DNA of 64,000 bases from Pontibacter ummariensis (GTDB lineage: Bacteria > Bacteroidota > Bacteroidia > Cytophagales > Hymenobacteraceae), in the NCBI RefSeq assembly GCF_900188175.1, contig NZ_FZOQ01000003.1:282623-346622 (forward strand), given 5' to 3'. The translations under genes were made by a program, and so were the position numbers. Under the pieces are notes generated by a model. It searched no databases and was not told where the DNA came from. It saw only the letters and a list, made by a program, of their open reading frames with translations. The first letter of the stretch is position 1, and each line of letters begins with the position of its first letter. Below are positions 1 to 9,215 of this stretch, in pieces.

Positions 1-93
1 GCATTGTTACAGGCTTACATCTTCACCCTGCTCTCTGCCATGTACTTTGGTGGTGCCGTTGAAGAGCACGACCACGCAGAGGGGCATCATTAA
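1..93 (+). CDS. atpB: ATP synthase F0 subunit a, C-terminal end (partial)
   Basis: Only the last 30 codons are in the window, ending at the TAA at 91-93. The visible tail has a hydrophobic stretch (LLQAYIFTLLSAMYFGGAV) followed by a short His/Glu/Asp-rich end. Subunit a carries the proton half-channels and the essential arginine of F0, but that arginine lies upstream of the window. The identity rests on the position directly before atpE in a canonical F0F1 operon and on the LQAYIFxxLxxxY pattern typical of the last helix of subunit a. Confidence 0.9.
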   Translation, partial: ALLQAYIFTLLSAMYFGGAVEEHDHAEGHH

Positions 94-108
94 GAATTTT
101 ATTTTTAA

Positions 109-384
<276 letters not shown>

Positions 385-410
385 TTATCAAAGGCTAACA
401 AGCTTTTGCT

Positions 411-448
411 GATCTCTCGTCTGGGCGCATGGCCCAGACGTTGAGATC
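411..448 (+). promoter_or_regulatory. Intercistronic hairpin between atpE and atpF
   Basis: Outer arms GATCTC (411-416) and GAGATC (443-448) flank inner arms CGTCTGGGC (418-426) and GCCCAGACG (432-440), with a 5-base loop and small internal bulges. No T-run follows, so a full terminator is unlikely. It may stabilise the upstream atpE message or reduce read-through, as more subunit c than subunit b is needed. Structure seen directly; role inferred. Confidence 0.6.
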
Positions 449-530
449 TTTAAAACATAGTAACGTTATAGTTAAGGGCTGCTGTTAAAGTGGCCTCTTT
501 CAAAGAATCTAATTTCAATATTCATACAAG

Positions 531-1025
531 ATGGATTTAGTAACCCCTAGTATAGGTTTGATCTTCTGGCAGGCAGTTACATTCCTGATCGTACTGTTCC
601 TGTTAGCTAAGTTTGCTTGGAAGCCGATCATGAAAGCGCTTAATGACCGGGAAGCTTCTATTGAGAATGCATTGAGTGCTGCTGAGAAGGCAAAGCTGGA
701 GATGCAGGCGTTGAAAGCTGACAACGAGAAGCTGTTGGCGGAAGCCCGCTTGGAGCGTGACAGAATTCTAAAAGAGGCAACAGAGGCTGGCAACAACATT
801 GTTGAAACTGCCAGACAAAAGGCTGAGGAAGAAGGGTCTCGTATGATCACTAACGCGCGCGAAGTGATAGAGAATGAAAAGCGTGCTGCCATCACCGAGG
901 TGAAGAACATGGCGGCAGTCCTTTCTCTTGACATTGCGGAGCGAATCCTGAAGCGCGAACTGAGCGACCCGAAGACACAGGAGGCCCTGGCGCAGGATTA
1001 TGTTCGTGAAGTAACACTTTCTTAA
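531..1025 (+). CDS. atpF: ATP synthase F0 subunit b
   Basis: A 164-residue peripheral stalk subunit. Residues about 10-30 form the single membrane anchor (LIFWQAVTFLIVLFLLAKFAW). The rest is a long charged helix rich in Ala, Glu, Lys and Arg (for example ENALSAAEKAKLEMQALKADNE), as expected for the coiled-coil b dimer that reaches up to delta and alpha. Length is normal for the family. It lies 146 bases after atpE, an unusually long gap that contains the hairpin at 411-448, and 56 bases before atpH. Confidence 0.97.
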   Translation: MDLVTPSIGLIFWQAVTFLIVLFLLAKFAWKPIMKALNDREASIENALSAAEKAKLEMQALKADNEKLLAEARLERDRILKEATEAGNNIVETARQKAEEEGSRMITNAREVIENEKRAAITEVKNMAAVLSLDIAERILKRELSDPKTQEALAQDYVREVTLS

Positions 1026-1081
1026 TCAGTAGAAAAGACAAGGGTGGCTGCTAACAAGTAGCTGCAACAAAACTAAGCACC

Positions 1082-1639
1082 ATGTCAGACATTAGAGTTG
1101 CTTCCAGATACGCAAAGTCACTGCTCGAACTGGCAGATGAACAAGGAGTACTAGAGAAAGTGCAGCAGGACATGCAGCTGTTCTCTAAAACCGTAAAGCA
1201 AAGCCGGGATTTTAAGCTGATGCTGCAGAACCCCATTATCAAATCTGATAAAAAGCTGGCGGTAATCAACGCTGTCTTTTCGGGGAAAATACAGCAAATG
1301 ACACAGTCTTTCTTCAACATCGTGGCACGAAAGGATCGTGAGACGCTGTTAGAAGACATAGCAGAGCAGTTTGAAAAGCAGTACAACGAGTTTAAGGGAA
1401 TTCAGCTGGCCAAGGTGGTCTCTGCCGTTCCGTTGTCTGCCGCGTTACGCGAAGAGTTGGGCAGAAAGCTGGTAGCCCAAACCGGAAAAACAATTGTTCT
1501 GGAAGAAGAAGTGGACTCAACACTTATCGGAGGGTTTTTGCTTCGTGTTGGGGACAAGCAAATAGATAGCTCTGTGAAGAACAGCCTTCGCAAGCTGAGA
1601 AATAAATTTAAAGACAACCCATATATCAATCAACTATAA
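1082..1639 (+). CDS. atpH: ATP synthase F1 subunit delta
   Basis: A 185-residue OSCP/delta subunit linking the top of the alpha/beta hexamer to the b stalk. The N-terminal helical domain opens with the family pattern [17 protein letters not shown]. The C-terminal region contains the conserved [29 protein letters not shown] segment, split here only by normal family variation. The stop codon lies 2 bases before the atpA start, so translation of atpH and atpA is probably coupled. Confidence 0.97.
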   Translation: MSDIRVASRYAKSLLELADEQGVLEKVQQDMQLFSKTVKQSRDFKLMLQNPIIKSDKKLAVINAVFSGKIQQMTQSFFNIVARKDRETLLEDIAEQFEKQYNEFKGIQLAKVVSAVPLSAALREELGRKLVAQTGKTIVLEEEVDSTLIGGFLLRVGDKQIDSSVKNSLRKLRNKFKDNPYINQL

Positions 1640-1641
1640 TC

Positions 1642-3222
1642 ATGGCAGAAGTAAGACCTGACGAAGTATCAGCCATATTAAGAGAACAGCTGTCGAACTT
1701 CCGCTCAGAAGCTGAGCTGGAAGAAGTAGGTACTGTTCTACAAGTGGGTGACGGTGTCGCTCGTATCTATGGCCTTTCAAAGGCACAGTCTGGCGAGCTA
1801 ATTGAATTTGAAAATGGACTTCAGGCTCTGGTACTGAACCTGGAGGAAGATAACGTAGGTGCCGTTATGCTCGGCGACTACAGCGAAATAAAAGAAGGGG
1901 CTACTGTCCGTAGAACAGACCGTATTGCCTCTATCCGAGTAGGTGACGGGATCATCGGTCGTGTAGTGAACACACTTGGCCAACCAATCGATGGCAAAGG
2001 CCCGATCGCTGGTGAACTGTACGAAATGCCTATGGAGCGTAAAGCCCCGGGCGTAATCTACCGTCAGCCCGTAAATGAGCCTATGCAGACTGGTATCGTA
2101 GCGATTGACTCTATGATTCCGATTGGCCGTGGACAGCGTGAGTTGATCATCGGTGACCGCCAGACAGGTAAGACTGCTGTGGCCATCGATACAATCCTGA
2201 ACCAACGTGAGTTCTACGACAGAGGTGAGCCTGTATTCTGTATCTATGTGGCCGTTGGCCAGAAAGCATCGACAGTAGCACAGGTGGTGAAAGCCTTGCA
2301 GGAAGGTGGCGCTATGGATTATACGGTAGTAGTTGCGGCTTCTGCTGCAGACCCTGCTCCAATGCAGTTCTTTGCGCCGTTTACAGGTGCCGCTATCGGG
2401 GAGTTTTTCCGCGATACAGGCCGTCCGGCACTGGTGGTGTATGACGACCTTTCTAAGCAGGCCGTGGCTTATCGTGAGGTGTCTCTTCTGTTAAGAAGAC
2501 CACCAGGACGTGAGGCTTATCCTGGAGACGTGTTCTACCTGCACTCTCGTTTGTTAGAGCGTGCAGCTAAGATCAACAACTCTGACGAGATCGCCCGTAA
2601 CATGAACGACCTGCCAGAGTCTATCAAGCACCTGGTTAAAGGTGGCGGTTCTCTTACAGCGCTTCCAATCATCGAGACGCAGGCAGGTGACGTTTCTGCG
2701 TATATCCCGACAAACGTGATTTCGATTACGGATGGTCAGATCTTCCTGGAGACAAACCTGTTCAACTCAGGTATCCGTCCGGCGATCAACGTGGGTATCT
2801 CGGTATCTCGCGTGGGTGGCTCGGCTCAGATCAAGTCGATGAAGAAGGTAGCCGGTACCCTCAAGCTGGATCAGGCGCAGTTCCGTGAATTGGAAGCCTT
2901 TGCGAAGTTCGGTTCAGATCTGGATGCCTCTACCAAGCTGACTATTGAGCGTGGTCGTCGTAACCTCGAGATTCTGAAGCAGCCGCAGTTTTCTCCGATT
3001 GCCGTAGAAGAGCAGGTAGCTGTTATCTATGCTGCTACAAACGGTTTGTTGGATAATGTGCCAGTTGCTGAAGTAAGAAACTTCCAGAAGGAATACATCC
3101 GTGCCCTGCGTGCACAGCATGCTGATGTATTGAATGCACTGAGAGCGGGTAAACTGGATGACCAGATTACAGGAGCTCTGAAGCAGGTAGCAAGAGAGGT
3201 TTCAGCTAAGTATAACAAATAG
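1642..3222 (+). CDS. atpA: ATP synthase F1 subunit alpha
   Basis: A 526-residue non-catalytic nucleotide-binding subunit of the F1 hexamer. The Walker A motif GDRQTGKT lies at about residues 171-178. The alpha-specific stretch [18 protein letters not shown] and the segment around [31 protein letters not shown], both strongly conserved in alpha subunits, are present. Length and domain order are normal. Alpha subunits begin with a helix that contacts delta, matching [13 protein letters not shown] here. A hairpin separates it from atpG. Confidence 0.98.
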   Translation: MAEVRPDEVSAILREQLSNFRSEAELEEVGTVLQVGDGVARIYGLSKAQSGELIEFENGLQALVLNLEEDNVGAVMLGDYSEIKEGATVRRTDRIASIRVGDGIIGRVVNTLGQPIDGKGPIAGELYEMPMERKAPGVIYRQPVNEPMQTGIVAIDSMIPIGRGQRELIIGDRQTGKTAVAIDTILNQREFYDRGEPVFCIYVAVGQKASTVAQVVKALQEGGAMDYTVVVAASAADPAPMQFFAPFTGAAIGEFFRDTGRPALVVYDDLSKQAVAYREVSLLLRRPPGREAYPGDVFYLHSRLLERAAKINNSDEIARNMNDLPESIKHLVKGGGSLTALPIIETQAGDVSAYIPTNVISITDGQIFLETNLFNSGIRPAINVGISVSRVGGSAQIKSMKKVAGTLKLDQAQFRELEAFAKFGSDLDASTKLTIERGRRNLEILKQPQFSPIAVEEQVAVIYAATNGLLDNVPVAEVRNFQKEYIRALRAQHADVLNALRAGKLDDQITGALKQVAREVSAKYNK

Positions 3223-3234
3223 TCTTAGTAAAAG

Positions 3235-3272
3235 AGCTAAAGGTTAGTAGCACAAGCTGCTAACCTTTAGCT
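3235..3272 (+). promoter_or_regulatory. Intercistronic hairpin between atpA and atpG
   Basis: Perfect 13-base arms AGCTAAAGGTTAG (3235-3247) and CTAACCTTTAGCT (3260-3272) enclose a 12-base loop. Only TTATGCTT follows, not a clean T-run, and atpG starts 17 bases later. Partial attenuation, or an RNA processing/stability element, are both possible. Confidence 0.6.
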
Positions 3273-3288
3273 TTATGCTTATAAAAAT

Positions 3289-4182
3289 ATGGCAAGTTTA
3301 AAAGAAGTTAGAAGCCGCATCACGTCCGTATCGTCTACACAGCAAATTACAAAAGCCATGAAAATGGTTTCTGCTGCGAAGCTACGACGTGCTCAAGACA
3401 ATATTCTGCGTATGCGCCCTTATGCGCAGCGCCTAAGCGGTATTCTGGCTAACCTGTCTTCGGTAACAGAGGAGAGATCTGTTTCAAACCCATATGCAGA
3501 GAAGCGGGACGTAAACAGGGTATTGATCATTGCTGTAACTTCTGACCGTGGTCTGGCAGGTGCTTTTAACTCCAACATCATCAAAGGAGTTGTTGCCCTG
3601 ATTAATGAGCGTTATAGCAGTCAGTTTGCAGCCGGCAACGTTACCATTCTGACCATTGGCCGGAAAGGCGCAGATGGCTTCCGTAAAAGAGGCTTTAACG
3701 TAATTACTGACTACACCAACATCTTCTCTAACCTTTCTTTCGACTCGGTACGGGAGGCTGCTGAGCGTGCCATGAATGGTTTTGTTAGCAGAGAGTTCGA
3801 CAGGGTGGATGTAGTGTATAACGAGTTTAAGAACGTTGCCACACAAGTTGTGCAGCAGGAGGCTTTCCTCCCAATAGAGGAAAAACCAGCAGAGGAAGTG
3901 GTGGCTTCTACCAACCTTATTGATTATACCTTTGAGCCCTCTAAGGAGCAGATTGTGGAAGAGCTGATCCCTAAGTCACTGAAAATACAGATCTATAAGG
4001 CAGTGCTGGAATCGAATGCTTCTGAGCATGGCGCCCGCATGACAGCCATGGACAAGGCGACGGAAAACGCTGGGGAACTTCTTAAGCAATTAAAGTTAAC
4101 GTATAACAGGACGCGTCAGGCCGCCATTACCAAGGAAATCTTGGAGATTGTTGGTGGTGCCGAGGCGTTGGCTTCAGAGTAA
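3289..4182 (+). CDS. atpG: ATP synthase F1 subunit gamma
   Basis: A 297-residue central rotor shaft. The N-terminal coiled-coil half is recognisable in SLKEVRSRITSVSSTQQITKAMKMVSAAKLRRAQ, here read as two adjoining conserved blocks. The C-terminal half has the matching ARMTAMDKATENAGELLKQL and YNRTRQAAITKEILEIVGGAEAL blocks. It is the last gene of the operon: a strong terminator starts 20 bases after the stop. The genes for beta (atpD) and epsilon (atpC), which in many bacteria follow gamma, are absent from the window and must lie elsewhere. Confidence 0.98.
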   Translation: MASLKEVRSRITSVSSTQQITKAMKMVSAAKLRRAQDNILRMRPYAQRLSGILANLSSVTEERSVSNPYAEKRDVNRVLIIAVTSDRGLAGAFNSNIIKGVVALINERYSSQFAAGNVTILTIGRKGADGFRKRGFNVITDYTNIFSNLSFDSVREAAERAMNGFVSREFDRVDVVYNEFKNVATQVVQQEAFLPIEEKPAEEVVASTNLIDYTFEPSKEQIVEELIPKSLKIQIYKAVLESNASEHGARMTAMDKATENAGELLKQLKLTYNRTRQAAITKEILEIVGGAEALASE

Positions 4183-4202
4183 GAACTGAAACAGAAATAA
4201 AA

Positions 4203-4237
4203 AGCAGCGCCCACAAATATGTGGGCGCTGCTTTTTT
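4203..4237 (+). terminator. Terminator of the atp operon
   Basis: Perfect 12-base arms AGCAGCGCCCAC (4203-4214) and GTGGGCGCTGCT (4221-4232), 6-base loop, then TTTTT. Classic rho-independent terminator directly after atpG. Confidence 0.93.
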
Positions 4238-4313
4238 ACGGCTACACAAACATTATTAAACAGTAAAAACTAGGTCTGAACACAGATCTTGAAGTATTTA
4301 AATGGTTACTTGC

Positions 4314-4321
4314 TATATTTG
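4314..4321 (+). promoter_or_regulatory. Bacteroidota -7 box before the PafA-like gene
   Basis: TATATTTG matches the Bacteroidota -7 consensus TAnnTTTG and lies 26 bases before the GTG start at 4348. A TTG occurs 22 bases upstream (4289-4291) rather than at the usual spacing of about 19, so only the -7 half is well supported. Confidence 0.45.
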
Positions 4322-4347
4322 TAATAAGTAATCCGCAAAAAAGATAA

Positions 4348-6054
4348 GTGAGAAGAGCAAAGCATCCTATATTTAACAAACTGGCAGCCGTAACCCTTGT
4401 GCTGCTAAGCGCTTGTGCAGGGGCTCCACAGTCTGCTAGCACGGAAAATGCTGTACAGGCCAACGCACAAACCTATCCAGACAGGTTTTCAAGACCTAAG
4501 CTAGTCGTAGGTATTGTGGTGGACCAGATGCGCTACGATTACTTGTTCCGATACTGGGATAAGTATGGCAATGATGGCATTAAAAGGCTGGTTACGCAGG
4601 GCTTTCTGTTTAAGAATGCGCAGTACAGCTATGTGCCAACCTATACAGGGCCTGGCCATGCCTCTATTTACACAGGTAGCGTGCCGGCTATAAATGGAAT
4701 TATAGGGAACAGTTGGTACAAGCGCGATGAAAACGAGGTTATTTACTGCGTAGAGGATAAAAGCGTTCGTACCGTAGGCAGCGATTCAGATGCAGGACAA
4801 ATGTCTCCTGAGAACCTTTTCACGACGACTGTAACAGATGAACTGCGCCTGGCAACCAACAGAGGAGCCAAGGTAATAGGGGTAGCCCTTAAGGACCGAG
4901 GATCTATCCTACCGGCGGGTCATCTGGCAAATGCCGCGTATTGGTTTGATTCGCCCTCGGGGAATTGGATAACGAGCACATATTATAGCGAGGAGTTGCC
5001 GGAGTGGGTAGAGGAGTTTAACGAGCAAAAGTACCCGGACAAGTACCTGAGCCAGCCCTGGACCACCTTGCTTCCTATAGAGCAGTACACAGAAAGCACA
5101 GCCGATGATGTACCGTGGGAGGAAACTCTACCCGGGGAAGAAAAACCTGTTTTTCCACACAACATTCCTGCTATTCGTGGAAAAGACTATGAGTTGATCC
5201 GTTCCATACCGGCGGGTAATACCCTCACCAAAGACTTTGCACTGGCGGCCCTTAAAAATGAGAACCTGGGAAAGGGAGCCTTTACAGACTTTCTGGCGGT
5301 TAGCTTTTCTTCTACAGACTATGTAGGCCATAAATTCGGTCCTAACTCAGTGGAGGCAGAAGATATCTTCCTCCGCCTGGACCAGGACCTGGCGGAAATG
5401 ATAAGCGAGATCGAGAAGGAAGTAGGAAAGGAAAACGTCCTGTTCTTCTTAACGGCGGATCATGGCGCTGCACACGTACCTGCTTATCTCGAAAGCCTGA
5501 ATATACCTTCTGGGGTGGCAACTTCGAATCCTGTACGGGATTCGGTAGAGTTATACTTGGATAAAACTTATGGGGATGGTAAGTGGGTAGAACGTTACAT
5601 CAACCAGCAGTTGTACCTGGATAGAGAGTTAATTGACAGGAAAGACTTAAATTTGGCCGAAGTGCAACAGCGCGTAGCAAATTACGTGATGCGCTTTGAT
5701 GGCGTGATGCGAGCTGTTCCTGCCGTCACTTTGCTGGGGACTAGTTGGAATGAGGGCCTCATGAGGCGGGTGGAGAACGGCTTTAATGTCCGCCGCTCCG
5801 GAGACGTTGTTGTACTGTTAGAGCCAGGCTGGTTTGAAGGCTACGGCAGTGGGGAGCCAAAGGGAACCACACACGGTTCTTACTCCAATTACGATACGCA
5901 CGTACCGCTTATCTGGTATGGCTGGAAAGTGAAGTCAGGAGACAGTGCTGTACCCGTAGAGGTATCCGATATAGCCCCTACCATTGCAGCCTGGTTAAAC
6001 ATTCAGGAACCCAACGGAAGCGTTGGAAGGCCTTTACAAGAATACATGAATTAA
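4348..6054 (+). CDS. PafA-like alkaline phosphatase, lipoprotein
   Basis: A 568-residue member of the alkaline phosphatase superfamily, probably a periplasmic or surface phosphomonoesterase that frees phosphate. A lipobox LLSAC places the lipidated Cys at residue 24. The residues known for Elizabethkingia PafA can be matched: metal ligand Asp60 (VVDQMRYDYL), nucleophile Thr101 in TYTGPGH, Asn122 in GIIGNSW, Lys183 and Arg185 in LKDRG, the Asp/His pair in SSTDYVGH, Asp-His in TADHG and the late His in GTTHGS. The Lys/Arg pair favours monoesterase over diesterase activity. The start is GTG, preceded by a TATATTTG box. It stands alone after the atp terminator. Confidence 0.88.
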   Translation: MRRAKHPIFNKLAAVTLVLLSACAGAPQSASTENAVQANAQTYPDRFSRPKLVVGIVVDQMRYDYLFRYWDKYGNDGIKRLVTQGFLFKNAQYSYVPTYTGPGHASIYTGSVPAINGIIGNSWYKRDENEVIYCVEDKSVRTVGSDSDAGQMSPENLFTTTVTDELRLATNRGAKVIGVALKDRGSILPAGHLANAAYWFDSPSGNWITSTYYSEELPEWVEEFNEQKYPDKYLSQPWTTLLPIEQYTESTADDVPWEETLPGEEKPVFPHNIPAIRGKDYELIRSIPAGNTLTKDFALAALKNENLGKGAFTDFLAVSFSSTDYVGHKFGPNSVEAEDIFLRLDQDLAEMISEIEKEVGKENVLFFLTADHGAAHVPAYLESLNIPSGVATSNPVRDSVELYLDKTYGDGKWVERYINQQLYLDRELIDRKDLNLAEVQQRVANYVMRFDGVMRAVPAVTLLGTSWNEGLMRRVENGFNVRRSGDVVVLLEPGWFEGYGSGEPKGTTHGSYSNYDTHVPLIWYGWKVKSGDSAVPVEVSDIAPTIAAWLNIQEPNGSVGRPLQEYMN

Positions 6055-6084
6055 AAACTTAACGCGCCTGCAGAAGAAAACAAA

Positions 6085-6690
6085 ATGATAGACGGCGCAG
6101 TAAAAACAAAGATGAATATGGAGAAATTGGATCGTGTTAATCCATGGCACAGTGTGAGCTTCGGCGAAGAGGCTCCGCAAGTAGTGTCCGCTATCATTGA
6201 GATTCCCAAAGGATCAAAGGCGAAGTATGAGTTAGATAAGGAGAGTGGAATGCTGAAACTAGATCGCGTTCTTTTCTCTTCTATCCATTACCCGGCAAAC
6301 TACGGGTTTATTCCGCAGACCTACTGCGATGACAAAGACCCCTTGGACATCCTGGTGATATGCTCTATCGATGTGCAGCCGATGTGCCTGATAGATGCTA
6401 AAGTGATCGGGGTAATGCAAATGGTAGACAACAACGAGGAGGATGATAAAATCATCGCTGTGGCAAACAACGATATGTCGGTGCGTCACATCAATGATAT
6501 CTCTGAGTTGCCACCACACACGCTGCTAGAGATGCGTCGTTTCTTTGAGGATTATAAGAAGCTAGAGCACAAAGAGGTGATCGTAGAGCAGTTCTTAGGC
6601 CGCGAGCAGGCCTACAAAATTATTCAGGACAGCATCGACCTGTACAATACTACTTTTGGAGAGCCCTCTAAAAGAGAAAAAGCCCTGTAA
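6085..6690 (+). CDS. ppa: Inorganic pyrophosphatase (family I)
   Basis: A 201-residue soluble enzyme that hydrolyses pyrophosphate to phosphate and so drives biosynthetic reactions. The substrate/metal site is seen in [13 protein letters not shown] followed by DDKDPLD, and in [16 protein letters not shown], which supply the conserved Asp and Lys residues. The region before EKLDRV is not conserved, and a second ATG at 6112 could be the real start. It lies 30 bases after the PafA-like gene, so co-transcription of two phosphate-releasing enzymes is possible. A terminator follows. Confidence 0.95.
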   Translation: MIDGAVKTKMNMEKLDRVNPWHSVSFGEEAPQVVSAIIEIPKGSKAKYELDKESGMLKLDRVLFSSIHYPANYGFIPQTYCDDKDPLDILVICSIDVQPMCLIDAKVIGVMQMVDNNEEDDKIIAVANNDMSVRHINDISELPPHTLLEMRRFFEDYKKLEHKEVIVEQFLGREQAYKIIQDSIDLYNTTFGEPSKREKAL

Positions 6691-6710
6691 AAGAAATTAC
6701 TTTTCCTGTT

Positions 6711-6745
6711 AAGCCTGGCGTAGGATTTCCTGTGTCAGGCTTTTT
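6711..6745 (+). terminator. Terminator after ppa
   Basis: Arms AAGCCTG (6711-6717) and CAGGCTT (6736-6742) with a small inner AGGA/TCCT stem, followed by TTTTT. Confidence 0.7.
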
Positions 6746-6804
6746 GCCTTTATAGATGGCCGCCTAAACTTGAATGAGCGTCCATTTGTTCCGTAATTGC
6801 AATA

Positions 6805-7710
6805 ATGGAGCAAGACAGAACTGTTGGTTTAAAAGAACCTCAGCGGCATTTCTTATGGAGGCTGCCTCTGAGGCTGTTGGAGGCGCTCCTGTACAGCAGT
6901 GTGTTTATTTCTGCCTGTGCCTTCGGCTTGACTGTAGAGACCCAACTACTGGCAGGGCTTCCTGTTTCTCTCCCTATGGCAGCGTTTGTTTTTCTGTCTA
7001 CTCTCTTTACCTATAACGTAAGCAGCATAAAAAGCCTCCTACTCAGGCCGGGCCAAAAACCGGATAGAAGAAGCGCAGCCTGGAGTCAGCGCAACAAACG
7101 ATTCCTGGCTGCCTTAGGAATAGCGAGCCTGGCAGGGGCCGTTGCCTTATATCTTAGCTACGGCTTTAGGGTTAACATCTGGTTTGTCCTGCACCTTGCC
7201 CTGATCTCTGTAGGTTATACGGTGCCGGTTATTTATAAGGCCAGGCAAGTACGCCCACTACGGAGTATGCCCCTGCTCAAGGTTTTCCTGATCGCTTATG
7301 TGTGGGCCATGGTAACAGCGCTGTTACCCCTGATAGATGCAGGGTTAGCAGTGTGGGAGCCACAGGCTTTGCAGATCTTAGGGCGCCGTTTCCTGTTTAT
7401 ACTTGCCCTAGCCCTGCTGTTCGATATACGGGACTACGCCTATGATAAGGCAACGAATACCCTCACCTTTCCGGGCCTTGTCGGCGTAAAGAACACGAAG
7501 TTGCTGTCTCTCGGATTGCTGGTGTTGTACGTCCTAACAGCCCTGCAAACTGAAGTTGGGGCAGTACAGCTAGCTTTGGTGGGCAGTGCGGTTGGGGCTT
7601 CCCTTGTCGTTCTTTTCTCCTCTGATGAAAGGCCTCGTATCTACTATGCCATCCTGGCCGACGGTGCTATGCTACTGCATGCAGGCCTGGTCTACCTTGC
7701 TTTTAGCTAG
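6805..7710 (+). CDS. UbiA-like prenyltransferase-family membrane protein
   Basis: A 301-residue protein with about eight hydrophobic segments and the layout of UbiA-family enzymes, which attach isoprenoid chains to aromatic or other acceptors in the membrane. The second Asp-rich motif is clear (FDIRDYAYDKA, about residues 206-216). The position expected for the first motif, NxxDxxxD, reads YNVSSIKS and has no aspartate. The first motif normally binds Mg-diphosphate, so classical prenyl transfer is doubtful and the substrate cannot be given. Its stop overlaps the stop of the convergent nnr gene in one CTAG tetramer. Confidence 0.7.
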   Translation: MEQDRTVGLKEPQRHFLWRLPLRLLEALLYSSVFISACAFGLTVETQLLAGLPVSLPMAAFVFLSTLFTYNVSSIKSLLLRPGQKPDRRSAAWSQRNKRFLAALGIASLAGAVALYLSYGFRVNIWFVLHLALISVGYTVPVIYKARQVRPLRSMPLLKVFLIAYVWAMVTALLPLIDAGLAVWEPQALQILGRRFLFILALALLFDIRDYAYDKATNTLTFPGLVGVKNTKLLSLGLLVLYVLTALQTEVGAVQLALVGSAVGASLVVLFSSDERPRIYYAILADGAMLLHAGLVYLAFS

Positions 7711-9215
7711 GCTTGTAGTTTAAGGAAGGCCTGAGGCAGAAAGTCTATCACATCAGAGGCCGTCATACTGATCTCGCCAACTGCTTTCAGCGCCAGATCC
7801 CCCGCCAGACCATGTAGATATACGCCAAGTAAACAAGCTTCTTCCAGGCTGTAGTTTTGTCCTACCAGTGCCGTTACAATACCCGTCAGCACATCACCGG
7901 TGCCTCCGGTAGCCATTCCAGCATTCCCGGTCGTATTAAAGAAGATTTTCCCGTCGGGGGTGCCAATAGTGGTGTTGTTGCCTTTCAGGACAACATAGCA
8001 GCGGTACACGCGGCAAAAGTCGAGCATGTCGTAGAGGCGGTCATATTCATTGTTACTTTTCCCTACCAGCCTCTCAAACTCCTTGGGGTGCGGTGTAAAG
8101 ATCACCTTATCAGGTGGAAGCTGACCCTTTAATTTGTCACTGCTTCCGATAATGTTGATGGCATCCGCATCCACAACAAGGGGCTGTGAGGCGGTTGCGA
8201 GTAATTGCCCTAGGGCTGTTTTGGTTACCCGTTCTGTTCCGATTCCAGGGCCAACGCCAATTACGTCGAACTTGTCTGTCTCTTTCGGCAGTTCTGAAAG
8301 GTGTCTCCTGTGCTTGTCCGCCAAGGTCATTGCCTCTGGCACGGCTGTTTGGAGCACAGTATAGCCGGTAGCGGGTACCTGAATAGTGAGCAGCCCCACC
8401 CCGGCACGCAAGCAGGCACGGGCGGCCAGCACAGCAGCGCCCATCTTTCCAAACCCACCACTCAGCAAGAGGGCATGGCCATAGAGGCCTTTGTGAGAAA
8501 ACTTCTTCCGGGGCCTGAGCAGGTGCCGCACGTCTTGTGGAGTAGTAAAGTATAGGCGGGTTTCTACCGCAGCAATAAAGCTATCGCTGAGCCCAATTGG
8601 CACAATATGCCATTCTCCCACAAAAGCCTCATGTTGCGGTAAAAAGAAAGCCAGCTTCGGAAGCTGAAAGCTCACCGTATAGTTTGCCTGAACAATTGCC
8701 CCCTCTGCCGGTGTCTGGCTGTCAGTGTAAAGACCGGAGGGCATATCAATGGCGGTAATGGTAAGGTTGCTGCCATTGAGTGAGTTTATAACTTCGGCGT
8801 ACAGGCCGGATACAGGGCGGTTTAGACCTGTACCAAAAAGCGCGTCAACCACACAGGCCCCTTCCGGAAGTGCAGTAATATCTTGTTTCTCTTTTAAGTG
8901 CTGGTGTGGTATCTCTTGCGGCAACCTTTCCAGGTTCAATTTGAAGTCGGCTGACGCTTTGCTGTTGTCGCCTACCAGGTACACTTGTACAGCATAGTTA
9001 CGTTGCTGTAGCAGGCGCGCAACAGCCAGCCCATCCCCACCGTTGTTTCCGGGGCCACAGAAAATATGAACCGCTTGCGTTGGTTGAAACTTGTTTTCAA
9101 ACCAACCTACAAAGGCTCTCGCAGCCCTTTCCATTAGGTCAGAAGAGGACATTCCTTCTTCTTTGATCGTGAAGGCATCGGCTTCCCGGGTTTGTGCAGC
9201 AGACAAAAGCTTCAT
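7707..9215 (-). CDS. nnr: Bifunctional NAD(P)H-hydrate epimerase / ADP-dependent dehydratase
   Basis: A 502-residue fused repair enzyme for hydrated NADH and NADPH. Residues about 1-215 are the YjeF_N epimerase domain, with the FCGPGNNGGDGLAVARLL binding site. Residues about 230-500 are the ribokinase-like YjeF_C dehydratase, with GNAGMATGGTGDVLTG holding the catalytic Asp. Length and domain order match bacterial Nnr. The gene is monocistronic and faces the UbiA-like gene. No clear Bacteroidota promoter was found upstream. Confidence 0.96.
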   Translation of the reverse strand: MKLLSAAQTREADAFTIKEEGMSSSDLMERAARAFVGWFENKFQPTQAVHIFCGPGNNGGDGLAVARLLQQRNYAVQVYLVGDNSKASADFKLNLERLPQEIPHQHLKEKQDITALPEGACVVDALFGTGLNRPVSGLYAEVINSLNGSNLTITAIDMPSGLYTDSQTPAEGAIVQANYTVSFQLPKLAFFLPQHEAFVGEWHIVPIGLSDSFIAAVETRLYFTTPQDVRHLLRPRKKFSHKGLYGHALLLSGGFGKMGAAVLAARACLRAGVGLLTIQVPATGYTVLQTAVPEAMTLADKHRRHLSELPKETDKFDVIGVGPGIGTERVTKTALGQLLATASQPLVVDADAINIIGSSDKLKGQLPPDKVIFTPHPKEFERLVGKSNNEYDRLYDMLDFCRVYRCYVVLKGNNTTIGTPDGKIFFNTTGNAGMATGGTGDVLTGIVTALVGQNYSLEEACLLGVYLHGLAGDLALKAVGEISMTASDVIDFLPQAFLKLQA

